Part shown: one piece after another, positions 39,030-47,663 of the stretch
Numbering within the stretch: position 1 is the first letter of the stretch
Layout: each line of letters opens with the position of its first letter
NCBI GenBank assembly: GCA_937873655.1
Contig: CALMYQ010000011.1
Span: 1 to 64,000, forward strand
Direction: 5' to 3'
Length of the DNA: 64,000 nucleotides
Origin: an uncultured Lewinella sp.
GTDB taxonomy: Bacteria > Bacteroidota > Bacteroidia > Chitinophagales > Saprospiraceae
Program-made: the position numbers and the translations under genes
Notes under the pieces: model-generated
Databases searched by the model: none
What the model saw: the letters and a program-made list of their open reading frames with translations, nothing else
What the model was told of the DNA's origin: nothing

Positions 39030-39814
39030 AAAAGATAAAAGTCGTAGCGGTAAGCTATCTCAATACCAAACCGTTCCTTTACGGCCTTTTCAAAAGCGCT
39101 GTTTCCGAACTGATCGACCTGCAACTGGCCATTCCGTCCGAATGCGCACGCATGCTGAGGGACGGGGAAGCGGATCTCGGTTTGGTCCCGGTAGCTGTTA
39201 TACCGGAACTGGATGCGCCCCGGCTGGTCTCGCACTACTGCATCGGTGCGGAAAGATCGGTGCGCACCGTAGCCATTTTCAGCGAAAAACCGATTGAGGA
39301 ACTCGACAGGATCTACCTTGATTACCATTCCAGGACCTCGGTTGAACTCGCCAAAATCCTGATCCGGGATTACTGGCAGCTGCAGCCCGAACTCTTGCCG
39401 GCCTACCCGGGATTTGAAGACCGGCTCGACGGAACAACCGGCGGCCTGATCATCGGCGACCGCGCGGTGACAGCCGAAACCAGGTATCCCCTGATGTATG
39501 ACCTGGCCGAGGCCTGGCATGCCATGTCCGGTTTGCCCTTTGTCTTTGCGGCATGGGTAAGCAACAAACCGGTGGATCCGGCTTTTCTTGAAGTTTTCGA
39601 TCAGGCGTTGGCGCTGGGCATCGACAAGGTGCCGGAATTGGTTTATTTGCTGCCTGACCCGCATCCTGGGTTTGACCTCAGGACCTACTTCACCGAGAAC
39701 ATCAGTTACGCGCTGGATGAACCCAAACAGGAAGGGCTCGACCTCTTTCTGAAAAAAATCGGTTTTTCCGGGGCATTGCCCGTCATTTCGCCGACGATCG
39801 CGCCCTTGCGTTGA
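39026..39814 (+). CDS. mqnA: MqnA, chorismate dehydratase
   Basis: 262 residues. KVVAVSYLNTKPFLYGLFKS, IPSECARMLRDGEADLGLVP and GTTGGLIIGDRAV, with LAEAWHAMSGLPFVFAAWVS, are conserved in MqnA. It dehydrates chorismate to 3-[(1-carboxyvinyl)oxy]benzoate, the first futalosine-pathway step. The start codon overlaps the upstream phosphatase stop (ATGA at 39026-39029). The gene is co-directional with mqnE and msrA. Confidence 0.94.
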   Translation: MKKIKVVAVSYLNTKPFLYGLFKSAVSELIDLQLAIPSECARMLRDGEADLGLVPVAVIPELDAPRLVSHYCIGAERSVRTVAIFSEKPIEELDRIYLDYHSRTSVELAKILIRDYWQLQPELLPAYPGFEDRLDGTTGGLIIGDRAVTAETRYPLMYDLAEAWHAMSGLPFVFAAWVSNKPVDPAFLEVFDQALALGIDKVPELVYLLPDPHPGFDLRTYFTENISYALDEPKQEGLDLFLKKIGFSGALPVISPTIAPLR

Positions 39815-39857
39815 TCCATTTCACGGTTCAGGTGTTTATGTTCTCAAAATACCGTTT

Positions 39858-40406
39858 ATGACAAATGAAGCCGGCCTTCAGACCGCTACCTTGGGCGGAG
39901 GTTGTTTCTGGTGCGTTGAAGCCGTTTTCCAGCTGATCCGGGGGGTGCGGTCAGTGACCTCGGGTTATGCCGGCGGCAGCGCTGAAACGGCCAATTATCA
40001 GGCCGTCTGCTCTGGGATGACCGACCACGCGGAGGTCGCACAGGTCCAATTTGACCCTGCCGAAATATCCTACGAGGAAATCCTGGAAGTTTTTTTTGCA
40101 TCTCACGATCCGACAACCCTCAATCGTCAGGGTAACGACGTCGGCCCGCAATACCGGTCGGCGATCTTTTACAGCGATGATGACCAGCGCCTGACGGCGG
40201 AAAAGGTCAAAAGCGGATATGCCGCCGACCTTTGGCCCGACCCGGTCGTCACGGAGATCAGTCCGCTGGAAGCCTTTTATCCGGCGGAGCTGTACCACCA
40301 GAACTATTACCGCAATGTGGGCGACCGAAACCCGTACTGCACGTTTGTCATCAGCCCGAAAGTGGCCAAGGTCAGGAAGCAATTCCGGGAAAAGATGACG
40401 GAATAG
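39858..40406 (+). CDS. msrA: MsrA, peptide-methionine (S)-S-oxide reductase
   Basis: 182 residues. ATLGGGCFWCVEAVFQLIRG holds the catalytic Cys, and VRSVTSGYAGG follows. VCSGMTDHAEVAQVQFDP, FFASHDPTTLNRQGNDVGPQ and YHQNYYRN complete the family. It repairs oxidised methionine. It contains the CFWC active site but no fused MsrB domain. It sits 43 bp after mqnA and may be co-transcribed. Confidence 0.95.
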   Translation: MTNEAGLQTATLGGGCFWCVEAVFQLIRGVRSVTSGYAGGSAETANYQAVCSGMTDHAEVAQVQFDPAEISYEEILEVFFASHDPTTLNRQGNDVGPQYRSAIFYSDDDQRLTAEKVKSGYAADLWPDPVVTEISPLEAFYPAELYHQNYYRNVGDRNPYCTFVISPKVAKVRKQFREKMTE

Positions 40407-40517
40407 ACCGGAATTCCACCCGTTTGGTGATATATGTCAATTCACCTCCGATTTTTGATAAAATATTTCATCTTTATTACCCAAATGCCTATTTTTCGCA
40501 CTTCGTAAAAAGAAGAT

Positions 40518-41603
40518 ATGAAAATTGGCATCGTAAAAGAATCCGGTGATCAGCGGGTAGCCCTGGTGCCGGAAACGATTTCCAAACTCAAAGCGCTGGG
40601 CGTGGAAGTCGTTTTTGAAAAAGGCGCCGGGGCGCAATCCTGCTACTCCGATGAAGATTATCAGGCGGTCAGCGCCGCTCCCCTCAGCAGGAAGGATGTT
40701 TTCGCTCAGGCCGACCTCCTGATCACCATCCTTCCGCCGGATGATACCGAGCTGGACCTTTTGCGAAAAGGGTCTGCGGTACTCTCCCAGTTTCAACCAT
40801 TCATTGACGGCGAGGTGTCAAACAAGCTGAAATCCAAGGAATTGCAGGGATTTAGTTTCGACATGATTCCAAGGACCACGCTTGCCCAATCGATGGACGT
40901 ACTGTCCTCCATGGCGTCCATGGCCGGATACAGGGCGGTTCTCGAAGCGGCTACTCACCTGCCGAGGTATTTCCCGATGATGATCACGGCGGCGGGCAGC
41001 ATCAAGCCGGCCAAGGTCCTGATCCTGGGCGCCGGTGTTGCGGGCTTGCAGGCCATTGCGACCGCGCGCCGCCTGGGGGCCATGGTTGAAGCTTTCGACA
41101 CCCGGCAAGCCGCCAAGGAGGAAGTGGAAAGCCTTGGCGCCAAGTTTGTCGAAGTGGAAGGCGCCAAGGATGACAAGGGCGCCGGCGGTTACGCTGTCCA
41201 GCAGTCGGAGGAATACCTGCAACGGCAGCGCGCCGAAGTGCAGGCCCGTGCGATCAAGGCCGACGTCGTGATCACCACGGCGCAGGTCCGCGGCCGCCAA
41301 GCCCCCCTGCTGGTACCCAGGGAAACGGTAGAGAAGATGAAACCGGGCGCCGTGATCGTCGACCTGGCCTCTTCAACAGGCGGCAACTGCGAACTGACCA
41401 AGGACGGCGAAGTGATCAGCGTTCACGGCGTGACCATCATCGGCAACTCCAACCTGGCAGGGCTCATGCCCCAGGACGCCAGCCTCCTGTTCAGCAACAA
41501 TACCCTTAACTTCCTGAAGATGCTCATCAAGGACGGCCAGATCAACCTGGATCTCGGCAATGAGATCATCAGGGGCGCTTTTATTACAGGCGATTCAAAC
41601 TGA
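40518..41603 (+). CDS. pntAA: NAD(P) transhydrogenase subunit alpha 1
   Basis: 361 residues. This is the cytosolic NAD(H)-binding domain (dI) of the proton-pumping transhydrogenase that makes NADPH from NADH. KIGIVKESGDQRVALVPETI, MIPRTTLAQSMDVLSSMASM and the nucleotide loop ILGAGVAGLQAIATA (near residue 170) are typical. Pnt genes are split here into three polypeptides (AA, AB, B), as in Rhodospirillum, with gaps of 5-6 bp. Confidence 0.95.
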   Translation: MKIGIVKESGDQRVALVPETISKLKALGVEVVFEKGAGAQSCYSDEDYQAVSAAPLSRKDVFAQADLLITILPPDDTELDLLRKGSAVLSQFQPFIDGEVSNKLKSKELQGFSFDMIPRTTLAQSMDVLSSMASMAGYRAVLEAATHLPRYFPMMITAAGSIKPAKVLILGAGVAGLQAIATARRLGAMVEAFDTRQAAKEEVESLGAKFVEVEGAKDDKGAGGYAVQQSEEYLQRQRAEVQARAIKADVVITTAQVRGRQAPLLVPRETVEKMKPGAVIVDLASSTGGNCELTKDGEVISVHGVTIIGNSNLAGLMPQDASLLFSNNTLNFLKMLIKDGQINLDLGNEIIRGAFITGDSN

Positions 41604-41608
41604 AATAA

Positions 41609-41920
41609 ATGGAAACATTTTATCAATTCTTCAACACCAACCTGATCCTCATCTACCTCCTCATTTTTACCATTATCCTGGGGTTTGAGGTGATCTCCAA
41701 AGTACCCACGATCCTGCACACGCCCCTGATGTCGGGCGCCAATGCAGTAAGCGGCGTGGTCATTGTTGGCGCTATCCTGCTGGTGCGGGAATCGGCCCCG
41801 GATGATTATTTCTCGCTGATCCTGGGTTTCCTGGGCGTTGTTCTGGGGATGGTCAACGCAGCCGGCGGTTTTGTTGTGACCGACCGCATGCTGGAAATGT
41901 TCAAAAAGAAAAAGAAATAA
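41609..41920 (+). CDS. pntAB: NAD(P) transhydrogenase subunit alpha 2
   Basis: 103 residues with three hydrophobic helices (IYLLIFTIILGFEVISKV, GVVIVGAILLVRES, SLILGFLGVVLGMVNAAGGF). TPLMSGANAVSGVVIV and VVTDRMLEMFKKKK match the small membrane half of PntA. Together with PntB it forms the proton channel. Confidence 0.95.
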   Translation: METFYQFFNTNLILIYLLIFTIILGFEVISKVPTILHTPLMSGANAVSGVVIVGAILLVRESAPDDYFSLILGFLGVVLGMVNAAGGFVVTDRMLEMFKKKKK

Positions 41921-41926
41921 GAACCG

Positions 41927-43330
41927 ATGGCATATAATTTTTACGTCAATCTGGCTTACCTGCTCGGTGCAGTAGGCTTTGTCTGGGGGCTTCGCCTGCT
42001 CAGCTCGCCGGACTCAGCGCGAAGAGGCAATTTTATCGCCGGCCTGGGCATGGGCCTTTCCATCATAGCGGCCCTGTTTGCCCCTATGGAAGGCGCGGCC
42101 AACAACTACGGATGGATCGTCGGTGCAATGGCGGTAGGCGCTATTGTCGGTTATCTGGCGGCTAAAAAGGTCAAAATGACCGCTATGCCGCAGATGGTCT
42201 CCATTTTCAACGGCCTTGGCGGCGCTTGCGCGGTCGTGTTGGCCGGCGTGGAACTCTACCTGTTTTACCACGGCAAACGCATGCTCGACACCGGCGGGCT
42301 GGTCATTATCCTGCTTACCCTGCTGATCGGTGCGGTGGCTTTTACCGGCAGCATGCTGGCTTACGCCAAACTGGAAGGCCTCGTGGACGACCGGAAAGTA
42401 ACCTTTCGCGGCCACAATATCGTCAACAACCTCATGTTGCTCGTTACGGTTGGATTGGGCGTTTGGCTTTGCGTCGAAGGCAAGGAATCCGGGACCACGC
42501 TGCCGATCGTCGTCGGTATCCTGGCCCTGATCTACGGCTTTTCTTTTGTAGCTCCGATCGGGGGCGCGGATATGCCGGTGGTGATTTCGCTGCTGAACTC
42601 GTTCTCCGGGCTGTCAGCCGCTGCGGCGGGCCTGATCTACGGCAATAACCTGATGCTCGTCGGCGGTATCCTGGTGGGGGCATCCGGTACGATCCTGACG
42701 GTGCTGATGTGCAATGCCATGAACCGGTCGCTCCTGAATGTGCTGATCGGCGGTTTCGGGACCAGCGGTACCAGCGCAGCCAAAGCAACCGGCGATCAGG
42801 TGGTCAAGGAAGTCACCATGAATGATGCCGCGATCCAGCTGTACTATTCCCAGTCGGCTATGATCGTGCCGGGGTACGGCCTGGCGGTGGCGCAGGCGCA
42901 AAAGGTTTGTAAGGAAATCGACGACCTGCTGGAGGCCAACGGCGTCGATGTCAAATACGCCATACACCCGGTTGCGGGCCGTATGCCGGGCCACATGAAC
43001 GTTCTGCTGGCCGAAGCCGACGTGCCCTATCCCAAACTGCTGGATCTGGAAGACGCCAACAGCGCCCTGCCGAACACCGATATCGTGGTGATCGTCGGCG
43101 CCAACGACGTGGTGAACCCCGCAGCCGAGGATGACCCTGGCAGCCCCATCTACGGCATGCCGGTTTTGAAAGTGTGGGAAGCCAAAAATGTGATCGTACT
43201 GAAAAGGAGTATGCGTTCAGGGTATGCGGGCATTGAGAACCCGCTGTTCTTCCACGACAGGACCCGGATGCTTTTCGGCGACGCCAAGGATACCCTCACC
43301 AAATTGGTCGCGGAGATCAAAACGCTTTGA
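41927..43330 (+). CDS. pntB: NAD(P) transhydrogenase subunit beta
   Basis: 467 residues. The N-terminal half has eight or more membrane helices (NLAYLLGAVGFVWGLRLLSS through VGGILVGASGTILTVL). The C-terminal half is the NADP(H)-binding domain: AMIVPGYGLAVAQAQ, YAIHPVAGRMPGHMNVLLAE, IVVIVGANDVVNPAAEDDPG and VLKRSMRSGYAGIENPLFF. It completes the three-gene transhydrogenase operon. Confidence 0.96.
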   Translation: MAYNFYVNLAYLLGAVGFVWGLRLLSSPDSARRGNFIAGLGMGLSIIAALFAPMEGAANNYGWIVGAMAVGAIVGYLAAKKVKMTAMPQMVSIFNGLGGACAVVLAGVELYLFYHGKRMLDTGGLVIILLTLLIGAVAFTGSMLAYAKLEGLVDDRKVTFRGHNIVNNLMLLVTVGLGVWLCVEGKESGTTLPIVVGILALIYGFSFVAPIGGADMPVVISLLNSFSGLSAAAAGLIYGNNLMLVGGILVGASGTILTVLMCNAMNRSLLNVLIGGFGTSGTSAAKATGDQVVKEVTMNDAAIQLYYSQSAMIVPGYGLAVAQAQKVCKEIDDLLEANGVDVKYAIHPVAGRMPGHMNVLLAEADVPYPKLLDLEDANSALPNTDIVVIVGANDVVNPAAEDDPGSPIYGMPVLKVWEAKNVIVLKRSMRSGYAGIENPLFFHDRTRMLFGDAKDTLTKLVAEIKTL

Positions 43331-43366
43331 TTGTTCGATAATTTGGGCCGGTTCATCCTATTTATA

Positions 43367-43396
43367 TTGACAAACCTTGTTTTTTTGCTTAACTTG
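43367..43396 (+). promoter_or_regulatory. Candidate promoter for the SPFH gene
   Basis: TTG (43367-43369), 20-base spacer, TAACTTG (43390-43396), resembling the Bacteroidota promoter and lying 24 bp before the start codon. It suggests the SPFH gene is transcribed separately from pnt. Confidence 0.35.
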
Positions 43397-43419
43397 TGAG
43401 GTAGATTAAAATAACCAAA

Positions 43420-44397
43420 ATGCCGCAGGAACTCATGATTTACACCCCATTGATTTTATTGGCGCTGATCATCCTTTCCGGGGTTTTTACCATCAAGCAA
43501 CAGTCCATCGGGATCGTTGAACGCTTTGGTAAATTCCACAGTGTTCGCTATCCGGGGCTTCAGTTCAAACTCCCGCTGGGCCTCGACCGGCTCGTGGGTA
43601 AAATGTCCCTCAAGATCCAGCAACTGGACGTCATGGTGGAAACCAAGACCAAGGATAACGTATTTGTCAAACTCAAGGTCTCGGTCCAGTTCATGGTGCT
43701 GAAGGACGGCGTTTACGATGCTTTTTACAAACTGGAAAACCCATACGAACAGATCACGGCTTATGTATTCGATACCGTTCGCGCCGAAGTTCCGAAAATG
43801 AAACTCGACGACGTGTTCGAACGCAAGGACGATATCGCCGTTGCCATCCGCCGCGAGCTGGAAGACGCCATGAACGAATACGGTTACGGCATCGTCAAGG
43901 CACTCGTTACGGACATTGACCCGGACCACGCGGTGAAAAACGCCATGAACCGGATCAACGCCTCCGAGCGCGAAAAGATCGCCGCCGAATACGAAGGTGA
44001 GGCCGAAAGGATCCGGATCGTGGCCAAAGCCCGCGCTGAAGCCGAAAGCAAGCGCCTCCAGGGCCAGGGTATCGCCGACCAGCGCCGGGAAATCGCCAAA
44101 GGCCTCGAAGAATCGGTGGATATCCTCAATAAAGTGGGGATCAACAGCCAGGAGGCTTCCGCCCTTATCGTGGTCACCCAACACTACGATACCCTTCAGG
44201 CTATGGGCTCGCACAACAACAGCAGCCTGATCCTGCTGCCCAATGCGCCCACCGCCGCCAGCGATATGCTCAGCACCATGGTCACTTCATTCACCGCTTC
44301 CCAGCAATTGGGCGAGGAAATGAAGAAGAACCAGAAATCGCTGGAACTGAAGGAACAACCGCAAAAAGTGAAAATGCCGCCTCCGCCGCGACCGTAG
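43420..44397 (+). CDS. SPFH/band 7 (stomatin-like) membrane protein
   Basis: 325 residues. One N-terminal membrane helix (YTPLILLALIILSGVFTI) is followed by the SPFH domain: SIGIVERFGKFHSVRYPGLQ, GKMSLKIQQLDVMVETKTKD, YEQITAYVFDTVRAEVPKMK and VTDIDPDHAVKNAMNRINAS. Next is a charged coiled-coil (ASEREKIAAEYEGEAERIRI) and a tail with KMPPPPRP. Such proteins form oligomeric membrane platforms. The physiological partner is not evident; no NfeD gene is adjacent. Confidence 0.92.
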   Translation: MPQELMIYTPLILLALIILSGVFTIKQQSIGIVERFGKFHSVRYPGLQFKLPLGLDRLVGKMSLKIQQLDVMVETKTKDNVFVKLKVSVQFMVLKDGVYDAFYKLENPYEQITAYVFDTVRAEVPKMKLDDVFERKDDIAVAIRRELEDAMNEYGYGIVKALVTDIDPDHAVKNAMNRINASEREKIAAEYEGEAERIRIVAKARAEAESKRLQGQGIADQRREIAKGLEESVDILNKVGINSQEASALIVVTQHYDTLQAMGSHNNSSLILLPNAPTAASDMLSTMVTSFTASQQLGEEMKKNQKSLELKEQPQKVKMPPPPRP

Positions 44398-44403
44398 GAT
44401 AAA

Positions 44404-44459
44404 GTTGATTTGTTGATGCGTTGATATGTTTATTCGAATCAACGCGTCAACAAATCCAC
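44404..44459. terminator. Long hairpin between convergent spfh and rimM
   Basis: Two 22-base arms (44404-44425 and 44438-44459) pair at 20 of 22 positions around a 12-base loop. The arms are built from GTTGATTTGTTGAT-type units. It separates the convergent SPFH and rimM stop codons, so it is well placed as a two-way terminator. The same unit recurs at 45085-45133. Confidence 0.6.
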
Positions 44460-44470
44460 AGATCAACAAA

Positions 44471-44989
44471 TCACATCTCCATCAGCCCCTCCGGCAGGTC
44501 CATCACGACCACCTTTTCCTTTTCCCGGATCTCCACAATGAATTGCTCCGTCAACGGGATCAATACCTCGCGTTTGTCCCTGCTTCGGACCACGGCTATC
44601 TCCTGATGCGGATATGCTTCAATGGATTCAATTGCGCCGAGGTTTTCTCCGATTGGGCTGTATAGCGCAAAGCCGGCCAGAAAGCCGTATTCCAGCCCCT
44701 CGTCCTCCGGATCGGGGAGTTCCGCAACATCGGATTCCCGGAGAAAAACAGGCTTCTGGGTAAGCGCAGCGGCTTCTTCCAGCGAATTGACTTCCTCCAA
44801 CTTGACGATTATTGCCCCTCCGCCCCGGATAGCCTCAATGAAATAAGGGGTTTTCCGCCCCCGGATATCCAGAAACATGGCCTTGGCGCCAAAGAGATCT
44901 TCCAGGAAAAAATCATCGACCTGGAGCTTTAATTCGCCTTTGAGCCCATGGGTTTTGCCCGTTTTTCCAATTTCTACCCAACCTTCCAT
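44471..44989 (-). CDS. rimM: RimM, 16S rRNA processing protein
   Basis: 172 residues. WVEIGKTGKTHGLKGELKLQ is the RimM N-domain start. AFLxEADVAELPD-type and FLAGFALYSPIGENLGAIES regions form the barrel, and IAVVRSRDKREVLIPLTEQF / EIREKEKVVVMDLPEGLMEM match the PRC C-domain. It assists 30S head maturation. Often rimM is next to rpsP and trmD; here neither is adjacent. Confidence 0.92.
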   Translation of the reverse strand: MEGWVEIGKTGKTHGLKGELKLQVDDFFLEDLFGAKAMFLDIRGRKTPYFIEAIRGGGAIIVKLEEVNSLEEAAALTQKPVFLRESDVAELPDPEDEGLEYGFLAGFALYSPIGENLGAIESIEAYPHQEIAVVRSRDKREVLIPLTEQFIVEIREKEKVVVMDLPEGLMEM

Positions 44990-45084
44990 ATTGAAATTGT
45001 ACGATTAAGTCGATTAATTCCTCCGGCCGCCGTAGCCCCAAGCCGAAAGTGGCAATTGTTTTGATTGTTCGATTCGATTAAGAT

Positions 45085-45133
45085 CTGTTGATTTGAAAAC
45101 GAGAACCTCACATCAACAGCTCAACGAATCAAC
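45085..45133. repeat. TTGATTTG-type inverted repeat
   Basis: CTGTTGAT (45085-45092) pairs with ATCAACAG (45112-45119), followed by a CAACGAATCAAC stretch. It is related to the hairpin at 44404-44459 and lies between rimM and the next lipoprotein gene. Confidence 0.55.
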
Positions 45134-45146
45134 AATTTCTCAGTCC

Positions 45147-45186
45147 CTCGATTCCTCGATTCCTCGATTCCTCGATTCCTCGATTC
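45147..45186. repeat. CTCGATTC octamer array, 5 units
   Basis: Five exact 8-bp units, the reverse complement of the GAGGAATC units at 13596-13715 and 16195-16226. It lies 31 bp downstream of a lipoprotein gene's stop codon on the minus strand. Confidence 0.9.
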
Positions 45187-45216
45187 CTCCAAAAGAAGAC
45201 CAATCCGAGAATCGAT

Positions 45217-45984
45217 TCAATTAATCAGTTGTTGCCGAAAAATAAACCCCTTTTCCGCCTTGTCCCGCCAGGGCAGGCCGTCGCAGGCGCCCAGGTCGCC
45301 GTTGCAGCAAACCTGGCATTGGGAATCCAGGATCCACAACTCCCGGTAGATCAGACCGGCGTTCGGGGCGTAATACTCCAGGCCGTACCGGCGCTCGATG
45401 ATGGCTTCATAATCCGCTACCTGTACGGGTTGGACGTTCTCGAATGCCAGGTTGCCCAATACCAGCGAAGGGATCACAGGTGCGGTCCTGGATTCCCAGC
45501 CTTTGAACATTTCCAGCCGTTCGCCGGCAATTTCGACCTCCTTGAATTCCTCAAAAGCCCCCGTGCCGTTCCACTTTTTTCCGGATTGCAGCGGAAAGAT
45601 CAACTTGTTGAACCGGAGATTGTCTTCCGTGAGATAAGCGTTCCGGTCGTTGCGGCTCAGGTAATAGACGTTGTGCGGCGCCCAGGGCCCGGCATCCGAG
45701 TTGCCGATCTGCCGGTCGACCCGGTATTGCACCTCTCCGTCTTCCGCCGCAATGGAATCCAATACCTCATCCCGGAAATACACCCGTACCGAATCGACCG
45801 CTGTGCCGCCGACGGCCGGGTCATATACGATGGTATCTACCGCATAAACCCAAACCCGGCCCTGCTCAAGCGGGAAATATTCGTACCCCATCTCCGGATG
45901 GAGATCCTCCGTCTGTTCCTTGCAGGTGGTAAAGAATCCAACCGCTGCGGCAAGCGCAAATAGGGGCATTAACTTCTCTTTCAT
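45217..45984 (-). CDS. Lipoprotein of unknown function
   Basis: 255 residues with a lipoprotein signal ending in FFTTC. YEYFPLEQGRVWVYAVDTIV and LQSGKKWNGTGAFEEF recall a Bacteroidota family of envelope lipoproteins with beta-rich folds, but I cannot assign a function. A C-terminal cysteine cluster (DSQCQVCCNGDLGACDG, four Cys) could bind metal or form disulfides. Confidence 0.72.
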   Translation of the reverse strand: MKEKLMPLFALAAAVGFFTTCKEQTEDLHPEMGYEYFPLEQGRVWVYAVDTIVYDPAVGGTAVDSVRVYFRDEVLDSIAAEDGEVQYRVDRQIGNSDAGPWAPHNVYYLSRNDRNAYLTEDNLRFNKLIFPLQSGKKWNGTGAFEEFKEVEIAGERLEMFKGWESRTAPVIPSLVLGNLAFENVQPVQVADYEAIIERRYGLEYYAPNAGLIYRELWILDSQCQVCCNGDLGACDGLPWRDKAEKGFIFRQQLIN

Positions 45985-46028
45985 GGCATCTGGTATTTAT
46001 CCCGGGTTCTTTTTACGGCTCTTCGACA

Positions 46029-46138
46029 CATGATTATGCGATGCTGCTTATGACTTAGCGATGCATAATCATGCGTCGCTACTTACGACTTACGACTTAT
46101 GACTTACGACTATCATAGGCAAGATCTTGCGTCGCTAC
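46029..46138. repeat. Hairpin plus ACTTAYG heptamer array
   Basis: A perfect 11-bp inverted repeat (CATGATTATGC at 46029-46039, GCATAATCATG at 46063-46073) ends in GTCGCTAC. Four heptamers then follow (46081-46108). After them comes GCAAGATCTTGC, a perfect 12-bp palindrome, again ending in GTCGCTAC. The last bases overlap the M28 peptidase stop codon (46135-46137). Confidence 0.85.
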
Positions 46139-47649
46139 CTGCCATACAACTTCTTCCCGGCCTCCTCATACTTGTCGCCGGCCACCCAGGCCGGTTTTCC
46201 GTCCATATCGGCTACCAACCGGCCCATCAGGGTCAGGGATTGGCAGAACTTGGCGAGGTAGGGATAATCGATGGTTTCCGGCCCGTCGGTGACCTGATGG
46301 TAATATTTGGCAATCTCCTGGTCGAATTCCGTCAGGCCCGGACTGAAACAAACCGCAGGCACTCCTTTGACCGCAAAGGAGACATTATCCGACCGGTCGA
46401 ACAGGCCCTGCTCCGGCGCCGGGTCGGCAATGATCCGAAGACCGAAGGCATCGGTGGCTTTTTTCAGCTGGTCGTTGGTGCCGGTACGGCCGTAGCCGAT
46501 GATGGAAACAGCGCCCGTATCGTTGTAGCCGGCGCCGTCGGTATTCAGGTTGAAAATGGTTTTTTCCAGAGGGATCAGCGGGTGTTCGGCGTAGTATTGG
46601 CTGCCCAGCAATCCGATCTCTTCTCCGGTGACCGCCAGGATCACCACTGACCTTTTGGTCGGCGCCTGGCTGTAGGCCTTGGCAGCCGCCAGCAGGGATA
46701 CGGTACCAAAAGCGTTATCGCGCGCGCCGTTGAAGATGCTGTCCTGCGGAGTGAACATGCCGCCGCCGTCCCTGCCGGTCCCTACGTGGTCATAGTGCGC
46801 TGTCAGCACTACGTATTCATCTTTCAGTACGGGGTCGGTACCCGGCAGAACGCCGATCACATTCTGGGATTGGACCGGCCGCCTGGTGAAACCGCCGGAT
46901 TGCAGGTGAATTTTGGTCTTTTTATCCGTTTGAATATTTTCCAGGTCGGTTTTGTCTTTTTCCTGAATCCAGCCGTAGACCAGGTTGTCGTCGCCGCTGT
47001 CCCCGTCAGTATTTGCCAGCACAAGGCTTTCCTTGCCGAAATAACTGCGGAAAAACCGCCAGGGAAAGGTTAACCGGTACAGCTCGATCAATCCGACCGC
47101 ACCGCGTTCACTTGCCAGTTTTCGTTTGGTGCGGAAAGACTTGAAAGTGGCGATGGGGTCCTGGTTGTCCGGTATGCCGGATATGACAAAAACGACCTTT
47201 CCTTTGACATCCAGATCCTTATAATCGTCGTGACCGGTGGTTTCATCTACCCAGCCGTAACCGGCATAGACCCCGGTTGTCTGCAGGTCGGCGGCGTTGC
47301 CGGAGAGGATCAGAAAATTATCGCCGAAGGTGTAATCGGATTTGCCGATGGTCAGCGCGCCGGTTTGCGGCGGTTTGACGGCTTCAAACGGCACTTCCTG
47401 GTAATATCCCTTCGCGCCCGGTACGGTTTGGAATCCGTAAGCCTCAAGCCTCGAAGCGATGTAGAGGGCTGCCGTATTGTTGCCGGGGGAACCGGTGCGC
47501 CGCCCCATCAATTGGTCGGATGCCAGAAAGCGCATGTCGGCTTCCAGTTCTTTGGAATCCAGCCGCATTTCCGGCAGATCAGCTTGTGCAAAAGCGCCGA
47601 TAAAGGGCCCGGAAAGCAAAGCAAATAGTAAGGTTGTTTTTCTGATCAT
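46135..47649 (-). CDS. Exported M28-family aminopeptidase
   Basis: 504 residues with a signal peptide (MIRKTTLLFALLSGPFIGAFA). The zinc-peptidase ligands are VLTAHYDHVG, FNGARDNAFGT, AVTGEEIGLLGSQYY and FNLNTDGAGYN. A PA-like domain is probable between residues about 110 and 240 (AGYGWVDETTGHDDYKDLDV). It cleaves N-terminal residues of peptides in the periplasm or outside. The MoxR ATPase gene ends 14 bp before its start, on the same strand. Confidence 0.93.
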   Translation of the reverse strand: MIRKTTLLFALLSGPFIGAFAQADLPEMRLDSKELEADMRFLASDQLMGRRTGSPGNNTAALYIASRLEAYGFQTVPGAKGYYQEVPFEAVKPPQTGALTIGKSDYTFGDNFLILSGNAADLQTTGVYAGYGWVDETTGHDDYKDLDVKGKVVFVISGIPDNQDPIATFKSFRTKRKLASERGAVGLIELYRLTFPWRFFRSYFGKESLVLANTDGDSGDDNLVYGWIQEKDKTDLENIQTDKKTKIHLQSGGFTRRPVQSQNVIGVLPGTDPVLKDEYVVLTAHYDHVGTGRDGGGMFTPQDSIFNGARDNAFGTVSLLAAAKAYSQAPTKRSVVILAVTGEEIGLLGSQYYAEHPLIPLEKTIFNLNTDGAGYNDTGAVSIIGYGRTGTNDQLKKATDAFGLRIIADPAPEQGLFDRSDNVSFAVKGVPAVCFSPGLTEFDQEIAKYYHQVTDGPETIDYPYLAKFCQSLTLMGRLVADMDGKPAWVAGDKYEEAGKKLYGR

Positions 47650-47663
47650 GAGGTAATGTTAAG

